The notes beneath the pieces are model-generated. The model saw only the letters and a list, made by a program, of their open reading frames with translations, did no database searches and was not told where the DNA came from. From Welwitschia mirabilis (Eukaryota; Gnetophyta; Gnetopsida; Welwitschiales): 41,453 nt of DNA. The translations under genes were made by a program, and so were the position numbers. Shown here piece by piece: positions 31,320 to 41,453 of the stretch (positions are counted from its first letter, which is position 1; the number at the start of each line of letters is the position of its first letter). The stretch is taken from contig JBOZIK010000001.1 in NCBI GenBank assembly GCA_051453625.1, positions 73,035,892-73,077,344 of the forward strand, read 5' to 3'.

Positions 31320-32840
31320 CAATTGTCAAGGACTTACTAATCTTTCCAAGTAAGTTCTTTACTCTTATTATCCATATGATCTCTTTTTAATATTCTAGTA
31401 AAATGCTATGATATTTTATTAATTAATTATTTATGTTTTTTATGTAATTATGTTATAAAATATTATTCCCTTCCATTGGTTCTCACCAAAACAGTATGCT
31501 TGGTGATAGAGATTATTAATGGTAATTATGAATAAGTGATTATAGGTTCTACCATAAATTAAAAAAAAAATTGGATACCCATGTTTATTTTAATATTATA
31601 TTTTTATCTATTATGCATTAGATCAATCTCATTATGGTCAAAGTCTAATCCTCAAAAATCTCTTTAGGCTTGTACTCTTTCATGAAAATCCTAAGGCTTG
31701 TAATAAATGAATTTTTAATTTATTTGATTTATTTTTTTACAATGATTTAGATTAGTAACTTATTTAAGATATTCTATAAGTAATTAGTTAGTATATCTAG
31801 TATTTTACTGATCTATGTTATTGCTTAATTAGTTGTAAAAGCTTTATCATATTTTTGTTATGATGAAAATTAGATTTCAAGAATAGAATTAGATGATAAA
31901 AACATGATACCTTATTAATTAGTAGGTATAAATAAGTAAGAAGTGTTCTATAAGCCTAGGATTATGTTTTGAATATGAAAATGTAAAAATAATAATTTTT
32001 CTTATGGGTAATTATTTTTAAAAAGATTTTTTATTAAAATAAATTAGAAAATAAATGCAAAAAGTAGTATGCAAGTAATTTACATTTTTGTAGCTATCTA
32101 TATAACTATTCACATAATTGAGAATCCTAAATTATAGTAAATTGAATAATCTTTTCAAAACATCTTGAATCATTTAAAACCTCAATGTATTTTAAAAGTC
32201 ATAGTGATTTAGTGTAGTGTGGTAGGACTATAATTTTAGAAAATTTAATAGTCTTTAACATTAAATGATAACCTAAGAAATAATATTTTTATAATTCCAA
32301 GATAGTTTAAGTTAGATTGTAAGGATCCTATCATGTATATAATTTATAAAAAACTATTATAATTTATTTTATTATCTCATAATTAATAAACTAATTATTA
32401 ATTTTTGACTATTATGTCTCCTTAGAGATCAAAAATATTATAAATAATATTTTAAAATATATAAAAATTATTACATAAAATTTTATTGGAAATTTAAGTA
32501 TCTAAGATACATTTTTATCAGTATATTTAAGTTTAATTATTTATAAATATTTTTTTATTTGTATAAATGCCTCTTTAAAATTTTTCCTTGTCTTACTTTA
32601 AATGTGTATACTCCTAAGAGTTTTTACCTTAGTAATTTAAATAACATAAATAGTCTCTAGCTTATTAATTTTTTTAATTAACTTATAATATAGGCATATG
32701 AATCTCAGATAAGGATTTATATCTTAAAAATTATTCTTTATATATATATATATATATATATCTTTTTGGCACCAATCCATGGAGATTGTCATATGAGCAT
32801 GAAAGAATATTTTTAGGATTGACATAGCTCTAGGTATGTT
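31320..32840 (+). repeat. probable continuation of interrupted chromovirus 3' LTR
   Basis: A/T-rich, with no ORF. It starts beside the copia 2 LTR with TTTCCAAGTAAGTTC near 31346, which would suit the transcribed part of the LTR downstream of the TATA box at 25071. With 24200-25216 the LTR would be up to about 2.5 kb, plausible for Del-type LTRs. The far end is not identified. A (TA)n run lies at 32739-32761 and a 17-N gap at 32841-32857. Confidence 0.4.
32739..32761. repeat. (TA)n microsatellite
   Basis: About eleven consecutive TA units. Confidence 0.9.
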
Positions 32841-32881
32841 NNNNNNNNNNNNNNNNNATTATAAAGATGTGATTTGATACA

Positions 32882-34914
32882 TGTTGCAGTATGTATTTGT
32901 GTAAATGATTACACTCTTAAGAATATCCTATCATTCACAAATAAATATATATTTTGTAAAACACAATACACTAATATAAATGGGAGTGACCTAAATGTTA
33001 TATTCTCATTGAAGGAACAGGTGAGAAGAAAAGAGAATTAATTTTGAAAATGAAATACTATGTATCTTTATAGTAAAAATAAATAACAATGTAGAAAATA
33101 ATAATGTAATCACACTTATGCAGATGAAATGCAAGTCTAAACTAAGTGCAACTTCCATCTGATTACTAGATTAACTTGTTATAGAAATTAATCCCATATA
33201 ACCTACATTAATCAAGAAATTCTATCACTAGATCGAGACCAACTAAGCTACCAGGTACATTGAATAAAATATAAAAACTATGAAAAGTTAATCTAAGAAA
33301 GAAAATACAATGTACTTAAGCTAATAATGCTCAACCTTAATAAAGATTACCCTCATAATCTATATCACTAAAGAAGATACTACAGAATTAGAAGTAATAT
33401 AAACTATAAGGAATATGCATAAACTAAAAATATAAAAATAGAAAATAGTTCTTTAAATTAGATTTGAACCAACATCTATGTTACAAAGTAGTAGCATCTT
33501 AGTGGAGGATACATAGCCCAATACCGAGAAAGACCTCTCTCTGCAATAACAATGGATGGATCTCCGATCCTTTAATATCATGTCACGAGAATTTCTAGTG
33601 TAAACAAAGACAAGACAAAGTAAAGAGTGGAGTTGATATTTATTAACCAAATAAACTTATAAATAGATAAGACTAACAGGTGCAAGCATAGTCTAACAAT
33701 TGCATAGGAAAGTAAGANNNNNNNNNNNNNNNNNNNNNNNNNNNNNNNNNNNNNNNNNNNNNNNNNNNNNNNNNNNNNNNNNNNNNNNNNNNNNNNNNNN
33801 NNNNNNNNNNNNNNNNNNNNNNNNNNNNNNNNNNNNNNNNNNNNNNNNNNNNNNNNNNNNNNNNNNNNNNNNNNNNNNNNNNNNNNNNNNNNNNNNNNNN
33901 NNNNNNNNNNNNNNNNNNNNNNNNNNNNNNNNNNNNNNNNNNNNNNNNNNNNNNNNNNNNNNNNNNNNNNNNNNNNNNNNNNNNNNNNNNNNNNNNNNNN
34001 NNNNNNNNNNNNNNNNNNNNNNNNNNNNNNNNNNNNNNNNNNNNNNNNNNNNNNNNNNNNNNNNNNNNNNNNNNNNNNNNNNNNNNNNNNNNNNNNNNNN
34101 NNNNNNNNNNNNNNNNNNNNNNNNNNNNNNNNNNNNNNNNNNNNNNNNNNNNNNNNNNNNNNNNNNNNNNNNNNNNNNNNNNNNNNNNNNNNNNNNNNNN
34201 NNNNNNNNNNNNNNNNNNNNNNNNNNNNNNNNNNNNNNNNNNNNNNNNNNNNNNNNNNNNNNNNNNNNNNNNNNNNNNNNNNNNNNNNNNNNNNNNNNNN
34301 NNNNNNNNNNNNNNNNNNNNNNNNNNNNNNNNNNNNNNNNNNNNNNNNNNNNNNNNNNNNNNNNNNNNNNNNAAAGACAAGACAAAGTAAAGAGTGGAGT
34401 TGATATTTATTAACAAAATAAACTTATAAATAGATAAGACTAACAGGTGCAAGCATAGTCTAACAATTGCATAGGAAAGTAAGAAATAAATGGCCAAAGT
34501 TAGATGGACTTTGGTGAAGCATCTATTCAAAGTATTATCTTGCTGGTCATCTGAATGATACAGGAGATGATTCCAGCTCATATGAATTCCACATTAGCTG
34601 CTAGATTTATTCTAGTTGGCATTCTACTTTGCTTAATTATTCTATCATCTTTATAGTCATATGGACGGTGAGATGAATGATAGCCTTTTGTATAGTTCTT
34701 CATGTATTGCATTAGTCTTATTTCTTACATAAATTTTACTTTAGATAGAAAATATTGTAAACTACTTAAAATGCTATAAAATGTAATGAAGATTGCATTG
34801 TTTTATATCATTTGTCTTAGCTCTCCATTATTGTTGAAATTTAACATAAACCTATTTAATATTTTACTAAACTACTCAAAATACCCTATCAAATACATAC
34901 AAGTTGGTAGTGTA
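32882..34914 (-). repeat. 3' LTR of Athila-like element B
   Basis: Starts TGTTGCAG on the plus strand and ends TTGGTAGTGTA (terminal CA now TA), collinear with LTR A at 1696-2907. It contains a 655-N gap (33718-34372) whose left flank from AAAGACAAGACAAAG (about 33606-33717) is repeated nearly exactly after the gap (34373-34484). Removing Ns and the repeat leaves about 1.27 kb, close to the 1.21 kb of LTR A. Minus-strand pol at 38850-41453 lies upstream in element orientation, so this is the 3' LTR. Confidence 0.75.
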
Positions 34915-34935
34915 ACGTAGCCCCTCACTTAGTCT
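34915..34935 (-). promoter_or_regulatory. probable polypurine tract of Athila-like element B
   Basis: The minus strand reads AAGTGAGGGGCTACG just before the LTR start. It is purine-rich and in the right place but interrupted by pyrimidines. Confidence 0.5.
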
Positions 34936-35438
34936 TATCAGTTCTAACAAAACTAGGTGAATAATCATGATTTGAGCCACCTAAACTAGAAATAAAGACA
35001 AATAAGGTATTAAAAAATAATATCAAAAATAATTTTAGAAATATAAAAGATGCAAATAAAATTATTAAAAACAAATAACTAACCTTTTCACCTGTGTAGT
35101 GTACTAATCATACTATCATTTTAGTGGTCATTTAGATGATATAGGGGATGATAGGCTTAAAACTTATTCTAGAAAAATAGAAACCTATGACAAAATTTTG
35201 CTAAAAAAAATAATCATTAAATAACTAATAATTAATAGTCCCCTACTGAAATGTACAACATAAAAAGAAAATGATCATAGAAAATATAAATAATCCTCAT
35301 CATGAAATATAAAAATGACATGTAAAAGAAAGATATGCATTACTAAAGCTCAAAACAAGATGTATATAAATATAACATGAGTTTTTGGTATAATACATAT
35401 GGATGAAAAGATAAAAAATATAACATAAATCACTCACC
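34936..35438. other. spacer between accessory ORF and 3' LTR, element B
   Basis: A/T-rich and non-coding. It contains GTGGTCATTTAGATGATATA (about 35124-35143), one of several similar GTCATC...GATGAT motifs in element B. Confidence 0.4.
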
Positions 35439-36660
35439 TTATTGTCTCATGATGAACTCAGAATGGGAAGCAAGTGGAGGTGCAGGTGCAAGAGGAGAAG
35501 AATGAGGATGCTCGGGATCCATAGGAAAATAAAAGTCTAATGGTGTAGAGATATAATGTGATGTCTCATCTACCTATACTCAAATTTCCTCTACAAGATT
35601 GACTAACACACTATGCTTAATATAAAGAATGCATTGATGTACATCCACTAGCTACTTGTCAAAGTGATACACTCTTCTCTCAATTATCCAGATCCTCTGA
35701 TAAATTATCTAAATTCTCTAATCAAGTGTTGAAATACATTTATCGATGAAACCTCTGATGGTCTCAGTGGTCTCTACTAGAAGGGCCTAAATCTACTCTA
35801 ATAAAACTCCAATTGCAGGTCTCTAAACTTCAGATCCCTTTACCTCTTGTGACACTTGTATGTTCATGTCCTATAAATAGTGAGCTGAAGTCTGTATATG
35901 CATGAGGAGTTGCTTGCCCATGGGCTCTTTTATCCCAAATCATCTAAACATATTTGATAGAAGGCATGGATATCCTATAGTATGTAACTATCGTGTCTCA
36001 ACCATGAACTTGAGTCTCCTCCATATAAACATAGGTAAGTCTATCTTCTTGCCCTACCTGAATGCTGTTAGACTCTATAAATGAGTCACCATGGTAGAAC
36101 TATTATGAAAAGATGGGTTGATGTTGTGAATAATCCTCTATACAAAATCCTATANNNNNNNNNNCAGAATATCTAATATCGCACCATATGTATGGTGCTC
36201 CTTTCTACCACTAGTATAATATATGTGAATACTTCCAATACCACCAATATTTATTATTGTTTTCATGTGATTTGCGAGAGCTATAATATCATAGTCCTAA
36301 ATCATAGCTACAATCATGTCATTTAAGTATCCATGAGAATTAGTGTGTCACTCAATGTGCATGATATCATAAAAATCCCTGGTCTCTGATATGTAATAAG
36401 CCTTATGCACATCTGAAATCCACTAAAGCTATAAATTAGTGAGCCTATAATAAACATTTGGTTCTAATCAACTCATGAAATCCCTAAAATATCACTTGAC
36501 ACAAATAACAATAGTCTAAATAGTGAGGAATCTTACGTGTCAATGTGGAGGATGCACAGGCTCTATGCACTTCACCTATGGTAATACTCATGGTCTTGCC
36601 TCTTACTCAATGGCTTTGGATTCATCCTCAACCTATCTAGCTCTATGTCTATGGTACCTA
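35439..36660 (-). pseudogene. retroelement accessory ORF (Athila ORF-1 / putative plant transposon protein-like)
   Basis: A degenerate minus-strand ORF downstream of pol and upstream of the 3' LTR, where Athila-type elements carry an env-like gene. From 36660 to the 10-N gap at 36155 one frame gives VEDESKAIE, CIEPVHPPH, YYISETRDFYDIMHIE and SGRKEHHTYGAILDI. After the gap another frame gives GKKIDLPMFIWRRLKFMVET, HTIGYPCLLSNMFR and FGIKEPMGKQLLMHIQTSAH. It ends in a Pro-rich tail PMDPEHPHSSPLAPAPPLAS and a TAA at 35439-35441, with GTGAGT just after. The 'LLTG..IDLP..I...' followed by 'YP.LL...F..FG' layout is that of PF20167/PF03078-type proteins of unknown function. Most of the stops are TAG, mainly where Gln or Trp is likely. 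Confidence 0.55.
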
Positions 36661-38849
36661 CTCAATTCAAAAATATACAAAAAGTCACATAAGATCTGAT
36701 GGATATAGCTAAACACGTCACGTGGATACTTAAAACATCCCCAAAAATTAATTAAATGTGAAAAAAATGAAAATATGTCTTGCCTCCATCCTTAAAATTA
36801 TTAATGCATCCTGTATTATCTAATTGTATGAAGAAATTTGAGAAACATGCAAAAAGTGTAAAAATTGTGTTTTAGGTGGGCCCCACAAAAAGTAAAAGAT
36901 CAAAGTGCTTAAATGAAAAATCTAATCCACTAAAAATGTATAACACATCATATTGGTTAATTTGCCCTAAAGGATCACTATTTTTTAACTTACAGTTTAT
37001 GAGAAAATGAGTGTGAAAGGTAAGAACCTGATTTTATCTCGTAAAACATACAATTTATTATATCATCTAAAATACACAGTAAAAATCAGATCTATAAGTT
37101 TCTAGTCAAAGAGCATAAAAACTAATTAACATACATGGAAACTACATGTTGAAAGGTTGAGAAATGGAATAATAAATTGAAAAAAAATAAAAAGAGAGAA
37201 AAATGTATCTAATTTTTAAAATAGTACAAAAATCTAGGAATCCAATGAGCAAATCTGACTAGAACAAGTTCTAGCACAATAATAGGGACTAGGGGGACTG
37301 TCATCTCTCAAAGGAATGAATAGAAATAATAGAAAAATAAAGAAAAATAATCAAGCCCACAGTTTTATTACATTGTCATCTAGTTGTATCAGCCGAATGA
37401 TATCCCTAAGATGACTCTAAAAAAAAAGATCACATTGTCATCCTCCTGTGTCAACTGAACAACTAAGTAAATGATGAAACTTGGAAAAATTTATAAAAAA
37501 TAAAAATAATAGCTAAGAAAATTAGGCTCAGATATTATCGTGAAGATAACAAATTTTATTAAAAATCTTTAAAAAAGAGGAAATGACAAAAAGTCATGAT
37601 AAATCAAGATGATGTGGAAAAATTAAAACAAATAAAGAATAGGGCTAAGAAAAATATACTAACCAAGTTAAAACTTGATTATAAAAATTAAACAAATGTA
37701 CCTGGACTAAAAAATAAACAAGAAAAGATATGGAACTCTAAAAGATATAAGGAATCTCATAAAAAACATGAAGCATAAAATATTTTTTTCTTAAAATTCT
37801 AATGCTAAAGAAAATTAACATGATATGCCATGAATAATAATAAGGAAACTACTAAATGATAAGGTCCTATGTAAAGATGAGAAAGTATGGAAATGACTTT
37901 AAAATAACATACTAAAAAACTAAAAAAAAAGAAAAACAAAAATGGACACAAGGAACGTGAAGAAGATTGCTTACCTATCCTAAAATCTAACCTAGCAAAC
38001 CCTCATGGAAGACATCATAAAATCACCTAAGTACAAATGTATGATAAAATGTATCAAATTTATAAAGTTTCACTAAAAAAGGTACTAGTTATGATGATAC
38101 CAAAGATCAAATGATTAGAATAATGAATGATAATATTAGAAGCTACTCAAAAATGAACTCACCTACTTACAGCCCAAAACATATCCAAATCCTCAAAAGT
38201 AAAATAATCATGTGGGAGGAAAAATAGTCTAGGAAATAAGCAATGTTTTTAATGACATTAAAAACATCACTAATCCCATAATCCTCAAAGTTTATTATAA
38301 CTTTTCCATGATGAGGGAAGTGCAACCAAAATTAGAGAAGTAAGAACTATGAAACATAACCAATTAACCCTCTAGTGGAGTTTTCATAGCTACTAATACT
38401 ATCAAAGTTTCCTTTAGGAAAAATTTACATTACTGTGGTAGGACATCATTATGACCATTGTTTTTATTTTTAGTATAAATACAATAGATCATAGTAATTA
38501 TTTTCTCTCTTTTCTTTTTTTCCTTTCCCCCCACATACTCAAAATAAAAAGGTGAATAAGTGAGGTAAAATATAGAAAAGAATATACCTAAACAACCAAA
38601 GACCTCATACAAAAAAAAAAAAGCATAAGAACTAAGGCATATTTCTTCAAATTGGAGTTCATAGACATGGAAATGTCTTAAGATTAGGTGAATCCAATAT
38701 TATTACTATATAATGCCAAAATAAAAATGCTAGTCATGGAAACTTAATAAAGCAATGCATAAGTTAAGTTTAAAGATAATCAAGTAATGTGATAACATTC
38801 ATAAAATTAATAAGATAGGAGAGAATTCAAACAATGATAGGATGTAAGT
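36661..38849. other. non-coding spacer of Athila-like element B
   Basis: About 2.2 kb between the integrase end and the accessory ORF. It is A-rich on the plus strand with no supported ORF. Near-repeats of (A/T)CATTGTCATC lie at about 37371 and 37430, resembling the GTCATC motifs in the LTR. Similar long spacers occur between pol and the env-like region in Athila-type elements. Confidence 0.45.
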
Positions 38850-40015
38850 GCTCCTTATTGAGGGGAACCTCTAAAACAAGTGCTTCTATCATGTTCAAAG
38901 TTGCATCAAAAGATTTTTAATATATTTTCAACCTTTGTCCATTAACTTTCTAAATCTCCTTAGTTTCTAAGTTAAAAATTGTAATAGATCCATTAGAATG
39001 TATCTTTTTTTATAAGATAAGGATTTAACCATTTATATATCAACTTATTATGTAAAGATGTACTCTAATATTACATAAAAAGACAAGTTCACTAGGTTTA
39101 AACTTTTTGTGAAGTAACTTTTGATCATGTTTAAACTTAGATTGGGATTTATGAATTAATTAATGATGTATATCATGAGTACATTTTTCATCTAGGTGAT
39201 CAAGTTGAGCTAATATATATTTAATATTCTCATAAAGGTCTACAAGATTAAGTTGATAATAAGTACAATAAGAGTTATAAGACACATTAATAAGTAAAAC
39301 ACAAACATTTCTGTATATAAGTTTATATGGTAAAAAATCAAGAGAATTATGCCAAGTAATATGGTAAGTCCACAGAACATCATTAATCTTAGAAGCCCAA
39401 TATTTCTTGTTAATAAAAACAAGTTTTTATAGCATTTTCTTAATTTATGTATTTGCATTTTCAACTTGACCATTAGTTTATAAATCATAAGAACAAGCTA
39501 CTCTATGTTCTATTCTAATGGATAAAATAATTTTCCTAAAAGGTTGATTTATAAAATGAGTTCTTTAATCACTAGTAATAGTTCTAAAAAAAGAAAAATC
39601 TTGAAAAATATAATTCTAAGAAAAGTACAAACAGTATGAGCATCATGTATAGAAATAAGAATAGCTTTAATCCATATAGTAATGTAATTAATAGCCACTA
39701 AGATGTAGTTCTTATCATTATAAGTTGGGTAAATATGACTTGTAAAATTAATTTTCCACAAATTAAAAGGTTCACATGCAAGAATAAATTTAAGAGGAAT
39801 TTCTTGAGAATGAACAAGGCTACCATAATGTTGACAAGCATCACAACTTTTAGCAAAATCAAAAGAATCCTAAAAAAGAGTAAGTCAATAAAAACCAAAG
39901 TAAAAATATTTTTATATTTTTTTTATCTACTAAATGACCTTCAAAAATATCACCATACTAAAAATGAAGGATATCATATTTTTATTAATTAGGCATACGT
40001 TTTTGCATGATTTAA
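38850..40015 (-). pseudogene. Athila-type integrase remnant (element B)
   Basis: Reading leftwards: CQHYG near 39830 from the zinc-binding region, then PFNLWKINFTSHIYPTYNDK near 39715-39775, then ILVAINYITIWIKAI. DAHTVCTFLR follows, then FINQPFRKIILS, TNGQVENANT near 39450, YWASKINDVLWTYHITWHNS near 39350-39410, and LPYKLIYR. The tail has LYENIKYILAQLDHLDEK and KFKPSELVFL near 39080. This follows the Athila integrase order. The first two catalytic-region aspartates (usually WGIDF and VDYVSKW) are Asn. The third Asp region (SDGG) is lost, while the Glu-equivalent in QVENANT is kept. It is clearly inactive. Confidence 0.85.
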
Positions 40016-40149
40016 TCTTTACACTTATGATAAAGATGTGGCTCTATCCATTCATAATCACCTATCCTATCGAGAAAAGATTTTCTTTTATTATAAGTAC
40101 AATCTTATAGAATTTTTATGGTAATAAGGTAATTAAAAATATCAAATAT

Positions 40150-40640
40150 ACTAAGGAGAAGGATTAGTAGAAGATATAGCAAAAAGTTGTTCATCTAGAA
40201 AAGAATCACTAATCATAAGATTATCAAGAGAGGAAGAAAGATGTGACAACTAGTCGGCTACACTATTATGCTTTCATGCTTTATCAATGATAGTGAAATT
40301 AAATTCTTGCATGAGGAGGATCCATCTAATAAGCTTATTACTCAAACCTTTCTTATCCATTAGGTATTTAATCACTACATAATTGGTATAAACATTTGTA
40401 TAAAAGCCTAAAATATAATGTCTAAGCATATCTAGGTAAAAGATAATTACTAGTATTTCTTTTTCTATAGTAGTAGTATAATTCATTTGAGCTTTGAATA
40501 AAGTTTTACTATGATAAGATATAACATTAAAATTATTTTTATTTCTTTAACCAAATACCCCATCCATAGTAATATTACTAGCATCACACATTAACACAAA
40601 ATCTTTATTCCAATCAGGTCTAGTTACAATAGGATTGGAA
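40150..40640 (-). pseudogene. Athila-type RNase H remnant (element B)
   Basis: RNase H-like domain that degrades RNA in the RNA:DNA hybrid. Motifs are PDWNKDFVLMCDASNITMDG near 40570-40625, KTLFKAQMNYTTTIEKEILV near 40440-40515, and LDMLRHYILGFYTNVYTNYV. After that come IKYLMDKKGLSNKLIRWILL and FNFTIIDKA at about 40274, then ADQLSHL-like sequence and DSFLDEQLFAIS near 40185-40215. The order and wording are those of Athila/Tat RNase H and the linker before integrase. A 70-codon segment (40274-40486) is free of stops. Confidence 0.85.
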
Positions 40641-41453
40641 GATATTTTATCTTTAAGTGTATCAAAAGAAAGCTAAAAAGGTTTATTCCAATCAAATTTA
40701 GATTTTTTTTAAAGTAATAAGTAAAGGGATTTATAAATTTTTTTATAATCTTGAATAAACTAACGATAGAAACCACAATGACCAACGAAGGATTTAACTT
40801 GTTTTACATTAGTTGAAGGAATTACATTTTTAATGATGTTAACTTTTTCAACATTTATTCTAGTTCCTTCGTTAGAAATATGATGACCTAAGACAATTCC
40901 ACTAGTAACTAAATAGAAACATTTTTCCTAACTTAAATGTAGGCTACCAGTAATGTATCTATTAAGCACTTTTTCTAATCTTTCTAAGATTTGTTTAAAG
41001 CTTTCACNNNNNNNNNNNNNNNNNNNNNNNNNNNNNNNNNNNNNNNNNNNNNNNNNNNNNNNNNNNNNNNNNNNNNNNNNNNNNNNNNNNNNNNNNNNNN
41101 NNNNNNNACCATAAATTGAAAAGTTGTTCATAAAAATTTCTATTGAATACTCTAACATATCTAAACAAATACCCATCATTGCATGTTGAAAAGTACTAGG
41201 AGCATTGTAAAGTCTAAAAGGCATACATCTAAAATAAAAAGTTTTAAAAGGTAAAGTAAATGTAGTTTTAGATTGATTCTCACTAGTAATACAAATCTGA
41301 TTGCAATTACTAACCCATCAAAAAAATAATAAACGACATGTCCTTATATTAAATCAAGTATCTGATCAAGGAAAGGCAAAGGATAATGATCTTTCTTAGT
41401 TATTTTATTTAATTATCTAAAATCAATAAACATCCTCCATTTCCCAACTTTCT
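40641..41453 (-). pseudogene. Athila-type reverse transcriptase remnant, partial (element B)
   Basis: The domain continues beyond the right edge. From the edge leftwards: WRMFIDF (41420s), KITKKDHYPLPFLDQILDLI, an FFDG segment, then SENQSKTTFTLPFKTFYF. Next is MPFRLYNAPSTFQHAMMGIC (about 41165-41224) and DMLEYSIEIFMNNFSIYG up to the 100-N gap at 41008-41107. In Athila RT the catalytic box is FMDD; here both aspartates are Asn, consistent with G-to-A changes. After the gap the thumb/connection region is more frameshifted but reaches KDKISSNPIVTRPDWNKDF near 40610-40665. Confidence 0.85.

Noticed and set aside
35902-36084. 60-codon plus ORF
   Set aside because: It overlaps the minus-strand accessory ORF in its best-supported segment, so it is a shadow.
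38430-38612. 60-codon minus ORF rich in Lys/Tyr/Phe
   Set aside because: It sits in an A-rich spacer of element B and matches no retroelement domain.
39735-39992. 85-codon plus ORF rich in Lys/Ile
   Set aside because: It is antisense to the clear Athila integrase motifs at 39549-39900.
1-41453. Functional tRNA, rRNA or intact host protein-coding gene
   Set aside because: Only tRNA-like fragments and broken retroelement or captured-exon remnants were found. No complete multi-exon host gene can be supported.

Overview
This window looks like gene-poor plant nuclear heterochromatin. It is strongly A/T-rich by eye, has no intact host gene, and consists almost entirely of old, nested transposable elements. 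The diagnostic pieces are all plant-type: a Ty3/gypsy Athila-like pol and LTRs with a degenerate tRNA-Asp primer site, a Tekay/Del-type chromovirus integrase with a C-terminal chromodomain, a SIRE/Maximus-type copia gag and LTR, two short-LTR copia elements primed by initiator tRNA-Met, and a CACTA DNA transposon with a 3-bp target duplication. The species cannot be named from the sequence.

Layout, left to right. 1-2907 is the 5' end of Athila-like element A on the minus strand (LTR 1696-2907, primer site 1674-1692, gag remnant 1-960). Its LTR abuts a plus-strand SIRE-type copia gag remnant (2908-3450), followed by a motif-rich spacer and a plus-strand retroelement accessory ORF of the 'putative plant transposon protein' kind (about 4280-5600). 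Short-LTR copia element 1 (5602-11074) splits that ORF region. A CACTA element (11743-20403, TSD TCT) follows. The SIRE 3' tail, polypurine tract and 3' LTR occupy 20407-22501.

The SIRE LTR cuts into a Tekay/Del chromovirus whose integrase appears twice across an assembly gap (22502-23120 and 23221-24133) and whose 3' LTR begins at 24200. That LTR appears to be interrupted by short-LTR copia element 2 (25217-31319) and probably resumes at 31320. Athila-like element B on the minus strand fills the right end: 3' LTR 32882-34914, accessory ORF 35439-36660, non-coding spacer, and RT-RNase H-integrase 38850-41453.

No element here can encode its own mobilisation. Catalytic aspartates are replaced by asparagine in the RT and integrase remnants, and stops often sit where Gln or Trp is expected. 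This fits G-to-A/C-to-T decay of methylated DNA. The most interesting parts are the CACTA element, which seems to carry exon-like, partly duplicated gene fragments instead of a recognisable transposase; the two copia elements that share one internal-deletion architecture and so may be a trans-mobilised family; and accessory ORFs sitting in two different retroelement contexts. Several N gaps are flanked by the same sequence on both sides, so some apparent repeats are assembly artefacts.
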